Positions 23,331-34,369 of a stretch of DNA of 64,000 nt are shown here, piece by piece. Each line of letters starts with the position of its first letter. Position 1 is the first letter of the stretch. A program made the translations under genes and the position numbers. The notes beneath the pieces are model-generated. The model was given only the letters and a program-made list of their open reading frames with translations, had not been told where the DNA came from and did not search any database. Source of the stretch: Sequoia sempervirens (lineage: Eukaryota > Streptophyta > Pinopsida > Cupressales > Cupressaceae); NCBI GenBank assembly GCA_007258455.2, contig VDFB02139442.1, positions 1-64,000 of the forward strand, read 5' to 3'.

Positions 23331-24555
23331 GCTTTGTTTTAGCATTGGTATCCATTCATGTTATCATACTATTATGCTGTCGGAATGACAAATGAAACCT
23401 TGCTTCGAGGATGCTACCTCCTAGCCATTAACCAATTTCATGTTTGAGATACAACACCTAGTTGGTCTATACTACTTTTCATCCAGACTAGTAGATTGTG
23501 CTCAACAGAAGAAGTTTTGATGATATTTCCAGTTTTTGAGTTGCTGATTCACATATAGCTGAAAGTGAAAATTTGAGTGCATCTCCTAGAGTAAATTTAT
23601 TTTGATTTTGGGTATTTTTTCTGAGTGTTTGCTGAACCAAGGCGCCCCTTCTTGCAAAGTTTGAGATTTAATTTTTGAAGGTTCTGAATTTTAATGACAA
23701 AATTGCCCTTGACGAGGGTCGTACCATTCTTGGAGGCTTTGGAATTCGTGCCAGAAATATATGTGCAATTTTGTTGCTGTTTGATGATCAGAATATGTTC
23801 GCCTACCTTCTAAAAGGACACAGCAAAAGATGGCATTCAATTTGGAGGTGAATTGAGTGAGTTATGAATACTTCATTGGTTTTCACAGTTGTTGATTGAC
23901 ATTTTCAGTTTACTGATTTTTGTATCAAACTTTAGAAGTTCTGATTTTTGATTCATTATCAGTAGTTAGAGAGATAATTATTTGTATGAGATCATCTATT
24001 ACTCATGTGCTTTGAAGTTATTGAAATTCATATGTAATTTGCAACTTTATTCCTTATTTGTAAGACTGTAAATAGTAGTACTGTTCCAGTCCTAATCGCT
24101 GCAATTAATTCTTCTTCTTTCTTCTCACATTAAGTACCCCTGGATGGTCTACTCCCAGTGTGGATAATTGATTATATCTCTCTTGGTACCCACTTTCAAA
24201 GTGGTGAATCCCCACTCTCGAGTGAATGCCTTCCGTAGCAGATGAATTAGATTGTTGTAGTTTCATGGCTGGTTATCTGCCTATTAGTTTCAATTTTTCA
24301 ATTAATCACTCTGTCATATGTTAGCACCTCGCCCTCAGTGGGATTTTGAGTGCACATCCTTGACATTGAGTTTGCTTCAATTCACGTTATAGTTTTGTAA
24401 TTACTCTGCCATATGACAACACCTCTCCTTCCTTGGGATTGAGTGTGCATTCTTGGTGTTGAGGTCTTTTCAATTTGGAGCTAACGCTAATCAAGTTGGC
24501 TAGTGCTGGTTTATGTTGTGTAAATCTCTCAAAAAAATTGGCTAGCATATTTCAG

Positions 24556-24567
24556 TGGTATCAGAGC
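24556..24567 (+). other. Primer-binding site (initiator tRNA-Met)
   Basis: TGGTATCAGAGC, one base after the 5' LTR end; exact match to the complement of the plant initiator tRNA-Met 3' end. Confidence 0.9.
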
Positions 24568-24610
24568 AGAAGACCCTACCATCCTATGGCAATTTGCAGT
24601 TGGTTGTCTG

Positions 24611-25905
24611 ATGAGTGACAGAGACACTAGGCCATTCACCAGAAGTCAGGCCAGAACTCAACATCGGTTTCCACCTGTTCTTGAGGTAGAAACTTTTTCA
24701 AAAGTTTTGAGGGATCTTGGAAAAATAGTGGAAGATACAGAAAAGACATTTGAAATAATGTCAAACAGTGTAAGGCAAGCTAATGACGAGAGGGACAGAG
24801 TTGAGAAGAAGTTTGATGGGATGATAGACATGATGTCCCAATTATTGTCCAAGTTGGACCAGCAAGCAGCACAAAATATTATTCATCCCCAAAATAATTT
24901 AACTGGAGAAAGTAGTGGAGTTAATGGGAATAACAATAGTGGCAGTCCTGAGGTGAATACAAGAAACATAATTGTGGGTCAACATGCTGCAATTCCTAGT
25001 GGGTCATCCTCTAGACCTCTTTTTCTCGTCTTCACGCCAATGGAAGAACAACAACCGGCTGAAGCTACACCAACCTTTGTTGATGATGCACGCCAAGCTT
25101 ACATGGAGTACATTTCTTTACCTCTTGACTTGAGAGGTACTTGGACCTTTGATCAATTCATGAATCAAAGGAGTCAGAGAAATGGAGGAAGGAATGAGCA
25201 ACGTCCTCCTATGGTGCCTAGAAATGATTTCTACCAAGCTTTGGGAAAGATAACTATGGAACATTTTGATGGTAGTAATAAGTGTACAACTAGATCATGG
25301 GTGCAGAAGCTAGATAATTATCTCTCTTAGACCCATGCCAGAAGGAGATGCTATAAAGTTTTCTCTTTACATTTGGATGGGATAGCTCATGAATGGTGGA
25401 CTCATGGTTTGGTCACTCTTGGCCATAACCTCTTTCGTACCTATGATGAGTTTACCAACAAGCTGATCGAGAGATTTGATACCAAGGATCCAAAGTTGAG
25501 ATTAAGAGAATTGGCACAATTGAAACAACAAGGATCTTTAGAAAATTATGTGGCTGATTTTCAAAGGTTGTCAGTAATGGTGCCTAACATTACTGAGAGA
25601 AGACTTGTGGTTCTTTTTGTTGAAGGTTTAATGGAGCCTTTGAAGGGTTGGGTCAAAGCCTTTGATCCACCAACTTTAGATGAAGCCATCAAGAAAGCTA
25701 GGAGCATGGAGTTGGCAGCCTCAAGGCCTAAGTTTCATTCAAAACCATTCAGCCATAAGAAAGATAAAAAACATTCTTCAAATCTGCCTAAGAAGTTTCC
25801 ACCAAAGTTATAAGAGGAGTTCAAAGAATAGCTTAGGAAAGATGGAGTTTGTTACACTTGTTGTGAACCTTAGGTTAAGGGTCATCGTTTCTATGGAAGA
25901 GGCAA
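24611..25905 (+). pseudogene. Gypsy gag (capsid/nucleocapsid), broken
   Basis: ATG at 24,611 opens a 239-codon frame with a coiled-coil-like N-terminal part (heptads around KVLRDLGKIVEDTEKTF to MMSQLLSKLDQQ) and the start of the capsid region. Two compensating frameshifts and a TAG lie at about 25,325-25,365. The retrotransposon gag domain follows in the original frame: AHEWW, FTNKLIERF, then QGSLENYVADFQRL and VVLFVEGL. Past a TAA at 25,811 a degenerate zinc knuckle is visible (CYTCCEP, then a TAG, then KGHRFY, the last Cys replaced by Tyr) at about 25,845-25,900. Stops at 25,811, 25,829 and 25,871 separate it from the protease frame. Confidence 0.85.
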
Positions 25906-25915
25906 AGCAAATCGA

Positions 25916-26500
25916 ATGGAGGGCTATTCTAATTATGGATCAAAATCTGATTCATCTGATCAGCACTACGAATCAGCAAATAGTGAAGGTGAAGAAGCCC
26001 CTGAAGAGAAACTTGATGAGGTGGTAGATGGTAGTGCTTTTGCACAACTATCAAGTTTTCAGAAAAATGAGTCCTTTCGGGTTCATGGAGTAGTTAATTC
26101 ACAAAGGATTGTGGCTCTAATTGACACTGGAGCAACTCATAATTTTATTGATGAAGGATTGGTTGCTAAAAAATGTTTGAAGACTGGGGAATTTGATGGT
26201 TTCAAGGTAATGGTTGCAGATGGTTTTACTATGTCTTGCACAAGGAAGATTCCTAACCTCTCTATGCAATTGGGAAATTATGAGATTAAAGATGATTTTT
26301 ATGTGGTGGGAATTGGAGACACTGATGTTGTGTTAGGCATACAATGGCAGCGATCTCTTGGTGAGATCACATTGAATTTGCAAACTATGGAGCTTAAATT
26401 TCAGTCTAATGGAAGGAAGTTTGTTCTAAGATGGATGTCGAATGGGGGTCCTAGAATTGTGTCTTTGAAGAGGATGGAAAGGCTGATCCATCATGATTAG
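25916..26500 (+). pseudogene. Gypsy aspartic protease region
   Basis: Frame 2, in line with gag. The retropepsin motif LIDTGATHNFI retains the catalytic DTG; downstream VVLGIQWQRSLGEI corresponds to the conserved LG-hydrophobic-W segment before RT. It closes at a TAG (26,498-26,500), after which the same frame continues into the RT linker, so this stop is a mutation in a once continuous gag-pol. Function in the live element is cleaving the polyprotein. Confidence 0.85.
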
Positions 26501-27940
26501 GTTGAATGGGCTGCTGAATGTTTGGTTCTACCAGTTGATCCCATGGAGGAGAAAAGGCAATATCACCCTGATATTCAAGCCTTACTTTCAAAGAAGAGAA
26601 AAGTCTTTGGAAGCCTACCTCATGGAAGACCTCCTGAAAGAGGTTCCGAGCATGTAATTGAATTGGAAGAAGGAGCAAAGCCCGTCATGACTACACCATA
26701 TCGTTATCCAAAGAAACAAAAAGATGAAATCGAAAAAGCCATCAAGGAGCTATTAGAAGCGGGTTTTATTAGGCCAAGCAAGAGTCCTTTTGCTTCTGCA
26801 GTGGTGCTGGTCAAAAAGAAAGATGGTACAATGCGTATGTGTATTGACTACCATGCATTGAATTAGAAGACCATCAAGAATAGGTATCCTATCCCTAGGA
26901 TTGATGAGCTTATTGATGAGCTCCATGGGGCTATGTTTTTCTCAAAGATTGATCTTCATTCGAGCTATCATCAAATCAGAATGAGGGAGGCGAATATAGA
27001 GAAGACAGCTTTTAGATGCCATTTTGGGCATTTTGAATTTCTTGTCATGCCTTTTGGTTTGACAAATGCTCCAACTATATTCCAATCTTGTATGAACAAG
27101 ATTTTTAGATAGTAGTTGAGGAAGTTTGTGCTCATCTTCTTCGATGATATTCTCATCTTTAGTAAGTCTTGGGAAGAGCACCTCAAGCACTTGGAAGAAG
27201 TGCTTAGCATTTTGGAGGTGGAATGTTTGTTTGCCAAAGAATCAAAGTGTGAGTTTGGGATGACGGAACTGTTGTATCTCGACCACATCATTAGTGCCAA
27301 AGGTGTCAAGGTTGATCCAGAAAAGATTAAGGCCATCCTTGATTGGCCACCTCCAAAGAATATTTCTCACTTGAGAGGATTCTTGGGTTTGTGCGGATTC
27401 TACAGAAGATTTGTTAAGGGTTATTCTCACATGGCAGCAGCCCTTACAGATCTTACTAAGAAAGGAGCCTTCCTATGGACAGATAGGGCACAAGGAGTCT
27501 TTGACAAGTTCAAGCACATAATGAGCTCATGTCCAGTGTTGGCCCTACCAGATTTCACCAAGCCCTTTGAATTACAATGTGATGCTTCAGGTGAGGGAGT
27601 TGGAGCTGTTCTTATGCAAGACAAACACCCCATTGTCTTTGAGAGCAGAAAGTTGAGAGAGGCAGAAAAATATTACTCAATATATGACAAAGAGATGCTT
27701 GCTATTATGCATGCATTATCTAAGTTCCGTCAATATTTGGTGGGAAGTAAATTTGTTTTCAAGACTGATCATAACAATCTTAAACATTTTATGCACCAAA
27801 AAGATTTAAATGAAAGACAGCATAAATGGGTAAGTAAGCTCCAAGCGTATGACTTTGACATTGAGTATGTCAAAGGAAAAAATAACATAGTGGCTGATGC
27901 TCTTTCAAGAAGGCCTCATTTGCAGTCACTTTGTGAGTTA
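26501..27940 (+). pseudogene. Gypsy reverse transcriptase and RNase H
   Basis: RT begins near 26,560 with the HVIELEEGAKPV and AGFIRPSKSPFASAVVLVKKK blocks, then MRMCIDYHALN, a TAG at 26,864, [34 protein letters not shown], two adjacent TAG codons at 27,110-27,115, and the catalytic box FFDDIL (YxDD variant). RNase H follows: LQCDASGEGVGAVLMQ, YDKEMLAI, FKTDHNNLKH and NNIVADALSRRP. Catalytic Asp residues of both domains are still present, so most damage is stop codons and not domain loss. Confidence 0.9.
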
Positions 27941-29011
27941 TCAGCAGATTGGAAAGAGTTAATTGCTGCTGATTATGCTAAAAATCAGTTTGCAACCAGC
28001 TTGTTTCAAGGTCATTTGGTTGATGAAAGGTATAAGTTGATTGATGGGTTAATTATCTATAAAGGTAGAATCTTTTTAGTGCATGAATCTAAGCTTAAAA
28101 AGAAGATTCTACAGTCTTTTCATGATGTTCCCCTTGCTGGTCATCAAGGCATGTTCAAGACTTACAAGCAGATTAGAGAAAGGTTTGCTTGGAAAGGGAT
28201 GAAGGATGAGATAATGAACTATACAAGAGAGTGTTCTATTTGCCAAAAGAATAAAAATGAACACTCTTATCCTGCTGGTCTGTTACAGCCCTTGCCAATT
28301 GCAAATTAGAAATGGGAAAGCATTGCAATGGATTTTATCACGCTATTGCCCAAGGTGCAGGGACGAGATTGTATTTTTGTTGTGGTTGATAGACTAACAA
28401 AATTTGTTCATTTCTTTGCTGTCACCACTTCATTTACAGCAGCTCAAGTGGCTGAGTTGATTTTTAGAGAGGTCTTCGGTTTGCATGGATTTCCTAAAAC
28501 TATTGTCAGTGATAGGGACAACAAGTTCCTAAGTGTTTTTTGGCAAGAGATCTTCAGATTGAGTGGGACAGTGCTTACTCTCCAAGCACTAGTTATCACC
28601 CACAAACAGATGGGCAATCAGAAATTGTTAACAAATGGTTAGAAGGCTACCTAAGAAACTATGTTTCAGGACAACAAAGAGCTTGGATTAAATGGCTTCA
28701 TTTAGGAGAGTATTGTTATAACTCTTCCTATCATATGTCAATTAAGATGTCTCCTTCTATGGCTCTTTATGGATATGATGCTCTTAACTTTGTTGATTTA
28801 GTGTATGGTGATAGTAGAGCTCCACAGGAAAAGGATATGTTACAACAGAGCCAAGATATCTTAAAATCTCTAAAGGAAAATCTGCAACAAGCTCAAAACC
28901 AGTAGAAGTTATACGCTGATCAGCAGCGTATTGAGAGATCTTTCGAAGTGGGATACATGGTTTACTTGAGGCTTCAGCCCTATCGACAATCTTCCCTCAA
29001 GAAGAGTGGTG
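27941..29011 (+). pseudogene. Gypsy integrase, C-terminus deleted
   Basis: The zinc-binding HHCC segment is visible (HDVPLAGHQGMF ... ECSICQKNK), then a TAG at 28,307, then the catalytic core with AMDFI, VVVDRLTKFVHF and TIVSDRDNKF. A frameshift at about 28,575 moves the chain to another frame carrying SYHPQTDGQSE, MSPSMALYGYD and, after a TAG at 28,903, VGYMVYLRLQPYRQ. The coding sequence stops abruptly at SSLKKSG where the 3' LTR joins. The rest of the C-terminal domain, any chromodomain and the polypurine tract have been lost. Confidence 0.88.
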
Positions 29012-29119
29012 CATCAGTGATCTGTTCTAACACTCATCAGCCTATTCCGGAAGCCCGCAGGCTCGCTTGAGGTAAAATTAGGGTTTCCAAGTTTGGAGGT
29101 TCTTTGGCATTTTAGAGAG

Positions 29120-29137
29120 TTTACTATTTATAGTAAA
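29120..29137. promoter_or_regulatory. LTR dyad TTTACTATTTATAGTAAA
   Basis: Same dyad as in the 5' LTR, unchanged although neighbouring bases differ between the LTRs. Confidence 0.5.
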
Positions 29138-30117
29138 TTCTAATTTTGGTAGTATGAAGTTTGTGTGCTTTCAGTACATCATTTTCAGTTGGAGCAATTA
29201 TTTGCAATTCATGTTTGACTTCTAAAGGCTTTTTTATGATGAATAAAGGCATTAAGGTTATAATTTGCAGTTGACCCCTTGGCCTAGGAGAACAACTTAA
29301 GTTGTGTTTAAAAGAGGGACTTGGAAGGGGTACACCATCATAAAGGTGATTTAATTATTAATGAAGATAAAAGCCTTGAGAAATGAAGTGGATGCTTTTT
29401 TGAAGAAGTTATTATTTAAAAATAAAGATTTTATGTTGCCTTGTAAAGTGGACACCTTTTTGTGAAGTTGGAAGGTTTCTATAAATTTGAAGAGTCTCAT
29501 GTGACTGTTGGCATCCTTTCTTGAGGAATTGAAGAGTCTTCTACTCTTCTATAAAATGAATGCTTTGTTTTAGCATTGGTATCCATTCATGTTATCATAC
29601 TGTTATGTTGTCGGAATGACAAATGAAACCTTGCTTTGAGGATGCTACCTCCTAGCCATTAACCAATTTCGTGTTTGAGATACAACACCTAATTGGTCTA
29701 TACTGCTTCTCATCCAGACTAGCAAATTGTGCTCAACAGAAGAAGTTTTGATGATATTTCCAGTTTTTGAGTTGCTGATTCACATACAGTTGAAAGTGAA
29801 AATTTGAATGCATCTCCTAAAGTAAATTTATTTTGATTCTGGGTATTTTTGCTGAGTGTTTGCTGAACCAAGGCGCCCCTTCTTGCAAAGTTTGAGATTT
29901 AATTTTTGAAGGTTCTATTTTTTAATGACAAAATAGCCCTTGAGGAGGGTCGTACCATTCTTGGAGGCTTTGGAATTCGTGCCAAAAATATATGTGCAAT
30001 TTTGTTGCTGTTTGATGATCAGAATATGTTCACCTACCTTCTAAAAGGACACAGCAAAAGATGACATTCGATTTGGAGGTGAATTGAGTGAGTTATGAAT
30101 ACTTCATTGGTTTTCAC

Positions 30118-31147
30118 CTAAGTTACCGATTCGTTTTTGGATTCGGGTACGGGTATGAGAATCCGGTACGGGATTCAGCAAAAAAAAAAATTTGGGGTTG
30201 GGTACGGCTTGGGTATGGCAATACAAAAAACATATAAAAATCAGAAATATATACATATTTGCAGCAGTAATTAAGTTCAGAATACACCACCATATTAATA
30301 GTCTAATAACATAGCAAAAATACACCACTTTCATAGTCAAATATTAAAATATTAGTGATACTCGAATGTCATGATATAAAATTATAAATTAAAGTTCAAA
30401 CATAAAAATGTCAAGTGTTTTTGGGAAGATGATGCCAGAATGAAAGAATGTGTGGCAGCCACTATTGGAGAAGTGGAAGATGACCTTGTAGGTGGCTTGC
30501 ACAATCCTTTCTTGGCTAAAGGATGGGATTCTTATTTTGCTTTCCCGATTGCACTATTTGCTTCTTACTCTTTGATATAAGAGGGAAATTACTCCTTAGG
30601 CAATCCATGTTTGTTTGGCCCTAGACAAATTCTAATTCCTTGCCTGGTCATTGCACACAAGTAAGTTTTCACCAGACTATACAAGCTCTTCTACTTGTTA
30701 TGGCATTGACTACAAGTCCAAAGATACCTCCAGCAAGGTGCTCAATCATTGTGACATGTTGCCAAAGAGTTGATGCTTGATCAAATTTGGAATTCCTTTC
30801 CATCCTTAGGTCCATTGAATTAGAGCTAGTTGCAATTATAAACTATACGGATACCTGTACCTACATTGAAAAAAAATATATGTAAGGACAATAAAAAAAA
30901 AAACTAACCCAAGCTACACAAATATATGGGTTTTTTGGGTGTTTTGACGTTTGGATTCGCATCAGATTCGCTTTGGATTCTTCTGGGCATATCCTAGACG
31001 AATCCACAGTGGCATTTCAAATCCAAGGCGAATCCACAGTCCAATTTTCGTACCCTGTCCGAATCTGAATCGTACCGAATCCGAATTTCGTATCCGGTAT
31101 GAATTGTATCGTATCCAGAGGCTGGGAGTGGCGAATCGGTAACTTAG
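30118..31147. mobile_element. Non-autonomous hAT DNA transposon inside the Gypsy 3' LTR
   Basis: Perfect 16-bp terminal inverted repeats CTAAGTTACCGATTCG / CGAATCGGTAACTTAG and an exact 8-bp target duplication GTTTTCAC (30,110-30,117 and 31,148-31,155). The uninterrupted site is present once in the 5' LTR near 23,878. The 8-bp duplication and short TIRs indicate the hAT superfamily. Subterminal regions are rich in GAATCCG, GGTACGG and GTATCC words in both orientations, likely transposase-binding repeats. A minus-strand remnant of a BED zinc finger lies inside. At 1,030 bp it cannot encode a full transposase. Confidence 0.88.
30603..30800 (-). pseudogene. hAT transposase BED zinc-finger remnant
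   Basis: Minus-strand reading gives STLWQHVTMIEHLAGG, the opening of the BED finger of plant hAT transposases (LW-x-HVT pattern). After a one-base shift near 30,725 it continues with WTCSQCH (the C-x2-C pair), a TAG, then SLYSLVKTYLCAMTRQGI, matching the usual SYSRVKAHL...GQGI block with the zinc-ligand His replaced by Tyr. The catalytic domain and dimerisation region are absent. Its orientation means the parental transposase read right to left in this window. Confidence 0.6.
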
Positions 31148-31825
31148 GTTTTCACAGTTGCTAATTGACATTTTTAGTTTACTGATTTTTGTATCAGACC
31201 TTAGAAGTTCTGATTTTTGATTCATTATCAGTAGTTAGAGAGATAATTATTTGTATGAGATCATCTATTACTCATGTGCTTTGAAGTTATTGAAATTCAT
31301 ATGTAATTTGCAACTTTATTCCTTATTTGTAAGATTGTAAACAGTAGTACTGTTCTAGTCCTAATCGCTGCAATTAATTCTTCTTTCTTCTCACATTAAG
31401 TACCCCTGGATGGTCTACCGCTAGTGTGGATAATTGATTGTATCTCTCTTGGTACCCACTTTCAAAGTGGTGAATCCCCACTCTCGAGTGGATGCCCGCC
31501 GCAACGGATGAATTAGATTGTTGTAGTTTCATGGCTGGTTATCCGCCTATTAGTTTCAGTTTTTCAATTAATCACTCCATCATATGTTAGCACCTCGCCC
31601 TCAGTGGGATCTTGAGTGCACATCCTTGACGTTGAGTTTGCTTCAATTCATTTTATAGTTTTGTAATTACTCGGCCATATGACAACACCTCTCCTTCCTT
31701 GGGATTGAGTGTGCATTCTTGGTGTTGAGGTCTTTTCAATTTGGAGCTAATGCTAATCAAGTTGGCTAGTGATGGTTTATGTTGTGTAAATCTCTCAAAA
31801 AAATTGGCTAGCATATTTCAATATT

Positions 31826-32471
31826 TTTCATTTGTTGCCACTTCTTCCTTTGCTTAGAGACTATCATTTTTACTTGCTAGAATGTGTAGCACTGTAGAAG
31901 ATTTGAGAAATCCATTATCTATGATTGTCTTTTTTTGTATGGGTTTTGGTACCTCTATTCACAACTTCAATATTTAAAAGCCACTTTGAACATGTTTGGG
32001 ACTCTTTTGTGAATCACTCTCTTTGAGCAGCTATTTAGATTTAATTTACTATTGTCCTTTTTCCCGTTTTCATTCACATACTCCTTGGCACTGTCTACTT
32101 TTCCCTTCTTTCCTCTTCATATGCTCCTTCATTCCCTTCTTTTCATACCTATGAGGCTATGACCCATGCTCTTTTGGAAATGAGTAATAGTCAAACTCAA
32201 TTGTTGAAAAGTGAGACCGATTTCCTTTTCTTTCAATTTCATCAATAAATGAAGAGTGTTTTGAAAAGTCCACCAAAACATTGTTCATAATAGCCTTGAA
32301 CTAAAATTTAATGAAACTAATAAACACATTTGAATTTATCACTTTTAACAGGATACAAAAGTCCTTGCAGATTTTCCTCCATAGCATTCATTACGTCTTG
32401 TATTTTGCTTACTTCAAATATGGCCACTGTGGAGATAAATAATGTAAATTATTAATTTCTTAACTATGCAG
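31826..32471. other. Intron end, no recognised gene
   Basis: Remaining intron sequence between the Gypsy element and ubinuclein exon five; AT-rich, no motif. Confidence 0.4.
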
Positions 32472-33127
32472 AGGAACTTGAAGGAAATGGTTGAGTTTGG
32501 AATTTGAGCCAAACAAGAGAAAGGAGGTAGAATTCAAGATATCGAAAGAGAAGTAACTAAAATGGTCCAAATGCAGGTTTCTTCTTTGCAAGCATAGGTG
32601 ATTTAATAGTACTTATTTTGATTTTGTTATTTATAGAAAATGCATAGTTCTTCTTAATTGCAAGAGTAATTTTAAATGTATTTCTTTTGGTGAGGTGTTT
32701 AAATGGTTACTATAGCTAATATAATAGGATATTTGAATTTGCATTGAATACATGCAAATAGAACCAAGAGTCCATAACTTGTTTTCATAATTTGATATTA
32801 GGATGGTGGGAAAAATGAACATTTAATGGATGATTTTCAAGGAGCATTATGCACTGGAGAGAAAGGCAAACCAAATGGAAGTTATAAGTGGGATAATGCA
32901 ACAGAGGATGCAATTTTCAATCTTTATGATCAGTATGTTGAGGTGTTGCATCTTCTCCATTTGTATTCGTCATGAGATCAGTACTAAAGTGAAATTGAAG
33001 TGTACAGTATTTTTCAATATTTGTTGCTCTTGATTTGGATCGCTGACTTCCTTTTCATGTTTTTTCTTTGTACAACAGGGTATGGATGAACACAAAGGCC
33101 CCCAAATCAAGAAATTGTATATAGAGG

Positions 33128-34369
33128 TCTGCAATACTTCCATTACCAATTACATTATGTGAAACACTGCACTGGCATGTTTGCTTTAAACTATTGTGTA
33201 TGTTTTGAATGTTTGGCTACTTCTAATATATGAATGTTTGGTTGCTTCTAATATATGAATCCCTTGGCTTGTCTCTAGAAGTTTTAGCAAGCCATGGTTG
33301 TTTTCTTTATATAAGGGATTTAATAGTATCGTAAATATTGTCCTTTTATTCATGAACAATGCCAATAGGGATTTCAAATTTCAAGTTTTGTAGAATTATT
33401 ATAAAATGTAGGAAAAACATTTTATTTCATTATAAAAAGAGCATGATAGAAAAATAAATGTTGGGTCTTTCCTCCATAAACAATACTAGCAGAGGTTTTG
33501 AATCAAGAGACCAGGTACACTATACAAGATAAGAGGTGTTAATATTTGCAGGCTAAGTTATGAAAATAAAGAACTTTCTTAAAAGTTGGCCTTAACATTT
33601 TCAAATACTTATGAGACCAGTCAGTTCTTCAGATTCTTTTCCAACAACTGTTACAAAGTGGCAAAAATTAGGAATCAGTTGTGGCATAGAAGTTGTGCCT
33701 TTACAACAAGCAATTGGCTCACTTGGGGGAAACATGTTAAATGGAAAACACATGAAGCCAAACAACTTTACTCTCGAAGGACACATGGCAGACTTTTCTG
33801 TTGAGTCCTCATCAAGAGTGATTCCAATAAGAAGAATAATTCTGAAAAATCAAGGGTACAAAAGGTTTTTACATTTAATATTGGAATGGTCAAGACTCAA
33901 TACTATTATAGATTGAGGAAGAAATTCCAAAATTATAGTATAGATCTATTCTCAAAGCTCTAATATACACAAGTTGTCAATAAAGGAAATTTGACATTGG
34001 TGATAAGGTACTCAGAAGATTTACCAAGTTAGCCTCATTAGGATTTTCAGACACGAATGATTGATATGCAAAATGAATAAATTTGATATCATTAATTATT
34101 ATTATGTTAAATATCAGGACAATCATTGTAGACTATGGACAAATTGTATTATAGATTTTTTCTTTAAGCTCCAACATACTCAAGTTGCTAACTTGTGAGT
34201 ATCCATATTGGTGATTATGTACTCAAAGGATTTACCAAGCTAGCCTTGTTAGCATTTTCAAACATTAATAATTGAGTCACAAAATGAAAAAAAATTTACA
34301 TCATTAATTTTTGTAAAAACCATGTTCTATTGTTTGACTTAACACAAACCCCCAATCTCTCATTTTCAG
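33128..34369. other. Non-coding interval with tandem duplications
   Basis: A 28-bp unit doubled at 33,213-33,262 (GAATGTTTGG-YTRCTTCTAATATAT). An open frame of 101 codons at 33,611-33,916 has no motif I know; it might belong to the ubinuclein C-terminus but I cannot show this. 33,945-34,325 is a roughly 200-bp tandem duplication (ATTTACCAAGYTAGCCT blocks). Confidence 0.35.
33945..34325. repeat. Diverged tandem duplication, about 200 bp x2
   Basis: Two copies share GAT...TT-YTCAAAGCTC-AA-ATAC, GATTTACCAAG-TAGCCT-RTTAG and CAAAATGAA-AAA-TT...CATTAATT blocks in the same order. Confidence 0.6.

Larger units (their letters stand above)
22740..24554 (+). repeat. 5' LTR of the Gypsy element
   Basis: TGTAATGTCCCC...AGCATATTTCA, 1,815 bp. 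Differs from the 3' LTR by scattered substitutions, by a 25-bp tandem duplication (23,026-23,050 repeated at 23,051-23,075) found only here, and by lacking the hAT insertion. It holds a TTAGGGTTT telo-box-like word near 22,823, the dyad at 22,864-22,881 and a TATA box near 23,319. Confidence 0.92.
22740..31820 (+). mobile_element. Ty3/Gypsy LTR retrotransposon, decayed, with nested hAT
   Basis: 5' LTR 22,740-24,554, initiator-Met primer site 24,556-24,567, gag, protease, reverse transcriptase, RNase H and integrase in Gypsy order (RT before IN), 3' LTR 29,012-31,820. Flanks ATCTT (22,735-22,739) and ATATT (31,821-31,825) form a 4-of-5 target duplication. The integrase C-terminus, polypurine tract and first bases of the 3' LTR are missing in one deletion at about 29,011. 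Motifs such as FFDDIL, VGAVLMQ and NNIVADALSRRP suggest a chromovirus-like lineage, but no chromodomain remains to confirm this. The pol frames contain many stops, nearly all TAG. It is dead and sits in the ubinuclein intron. Confidence 0.9.
29012..31820 (+). repeat. 3' LTR of the Gypsy element (split by hAT)
   Basis: Matches the 5' LTR from its base 17 (CATCAGTGATCT) to the shared end AGCATATTTCA; the first 16 bases are lost with the 3' end of pol. Interrupted by the hAT element at 30,118-31,147 and its duplicated 8 bp. Without the insertion it is about 1,771 bp. It has a single copy of the 25-bp unit that is doubled in the 5' LTR. Confidence 0.92.
12510..33127 (+). pseudogene. Ubinuclein (HIRA-complex subunit) gene fragment, seven exons, TE-split
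   Basis: Ubinucleins work with HIRA in depositing histone H3.3. Exons with usable splice sites: 12,510-13,115 (Lys-rich KKRKRKDIKKA region), 13,302-13,401 (ARPKCTILDKAFQDLEKGVV), 13,513-13,622 (KKRLPHEVKQKLGKVARLA), 14,107-14,190 (GKISYEIIGRLMGILGHV), then, after 18.3 kb, 32,472-32,576 (RNLKEMVEFGI, IEREVTKMV), 32,842-32,942 (NATEDAIFNLYDQYVE) and 33,080-33,127 (GMDEHKGPQIKKLYIE). The order matches plant UBN1/2 proteins, and exons four and five are directly consecutive in the protein, so the gap is one intron filled by an LTR solo element and a Gypsy element. In-frame stops occur at 12,781, in exon 3 (two), in exon 4 (TAA) and in exon 5 (TGA), so it is dead. The first exons and the end of the gene are missing. 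Confidence 0.75.

Noticed and set aside
30104..31225. Open frames of 63-87 codons across the hAT ends
   Set aside because: They arise from terminal and subterminal repeats read on both strands; the only meaningful coding trace is the minus-strand BED remnant.
33480..33540. Possible further ubinuclein exon (LAEV...)
   Set aside because: Only three or four residues agree and no convincing splice sites or continuation are present.
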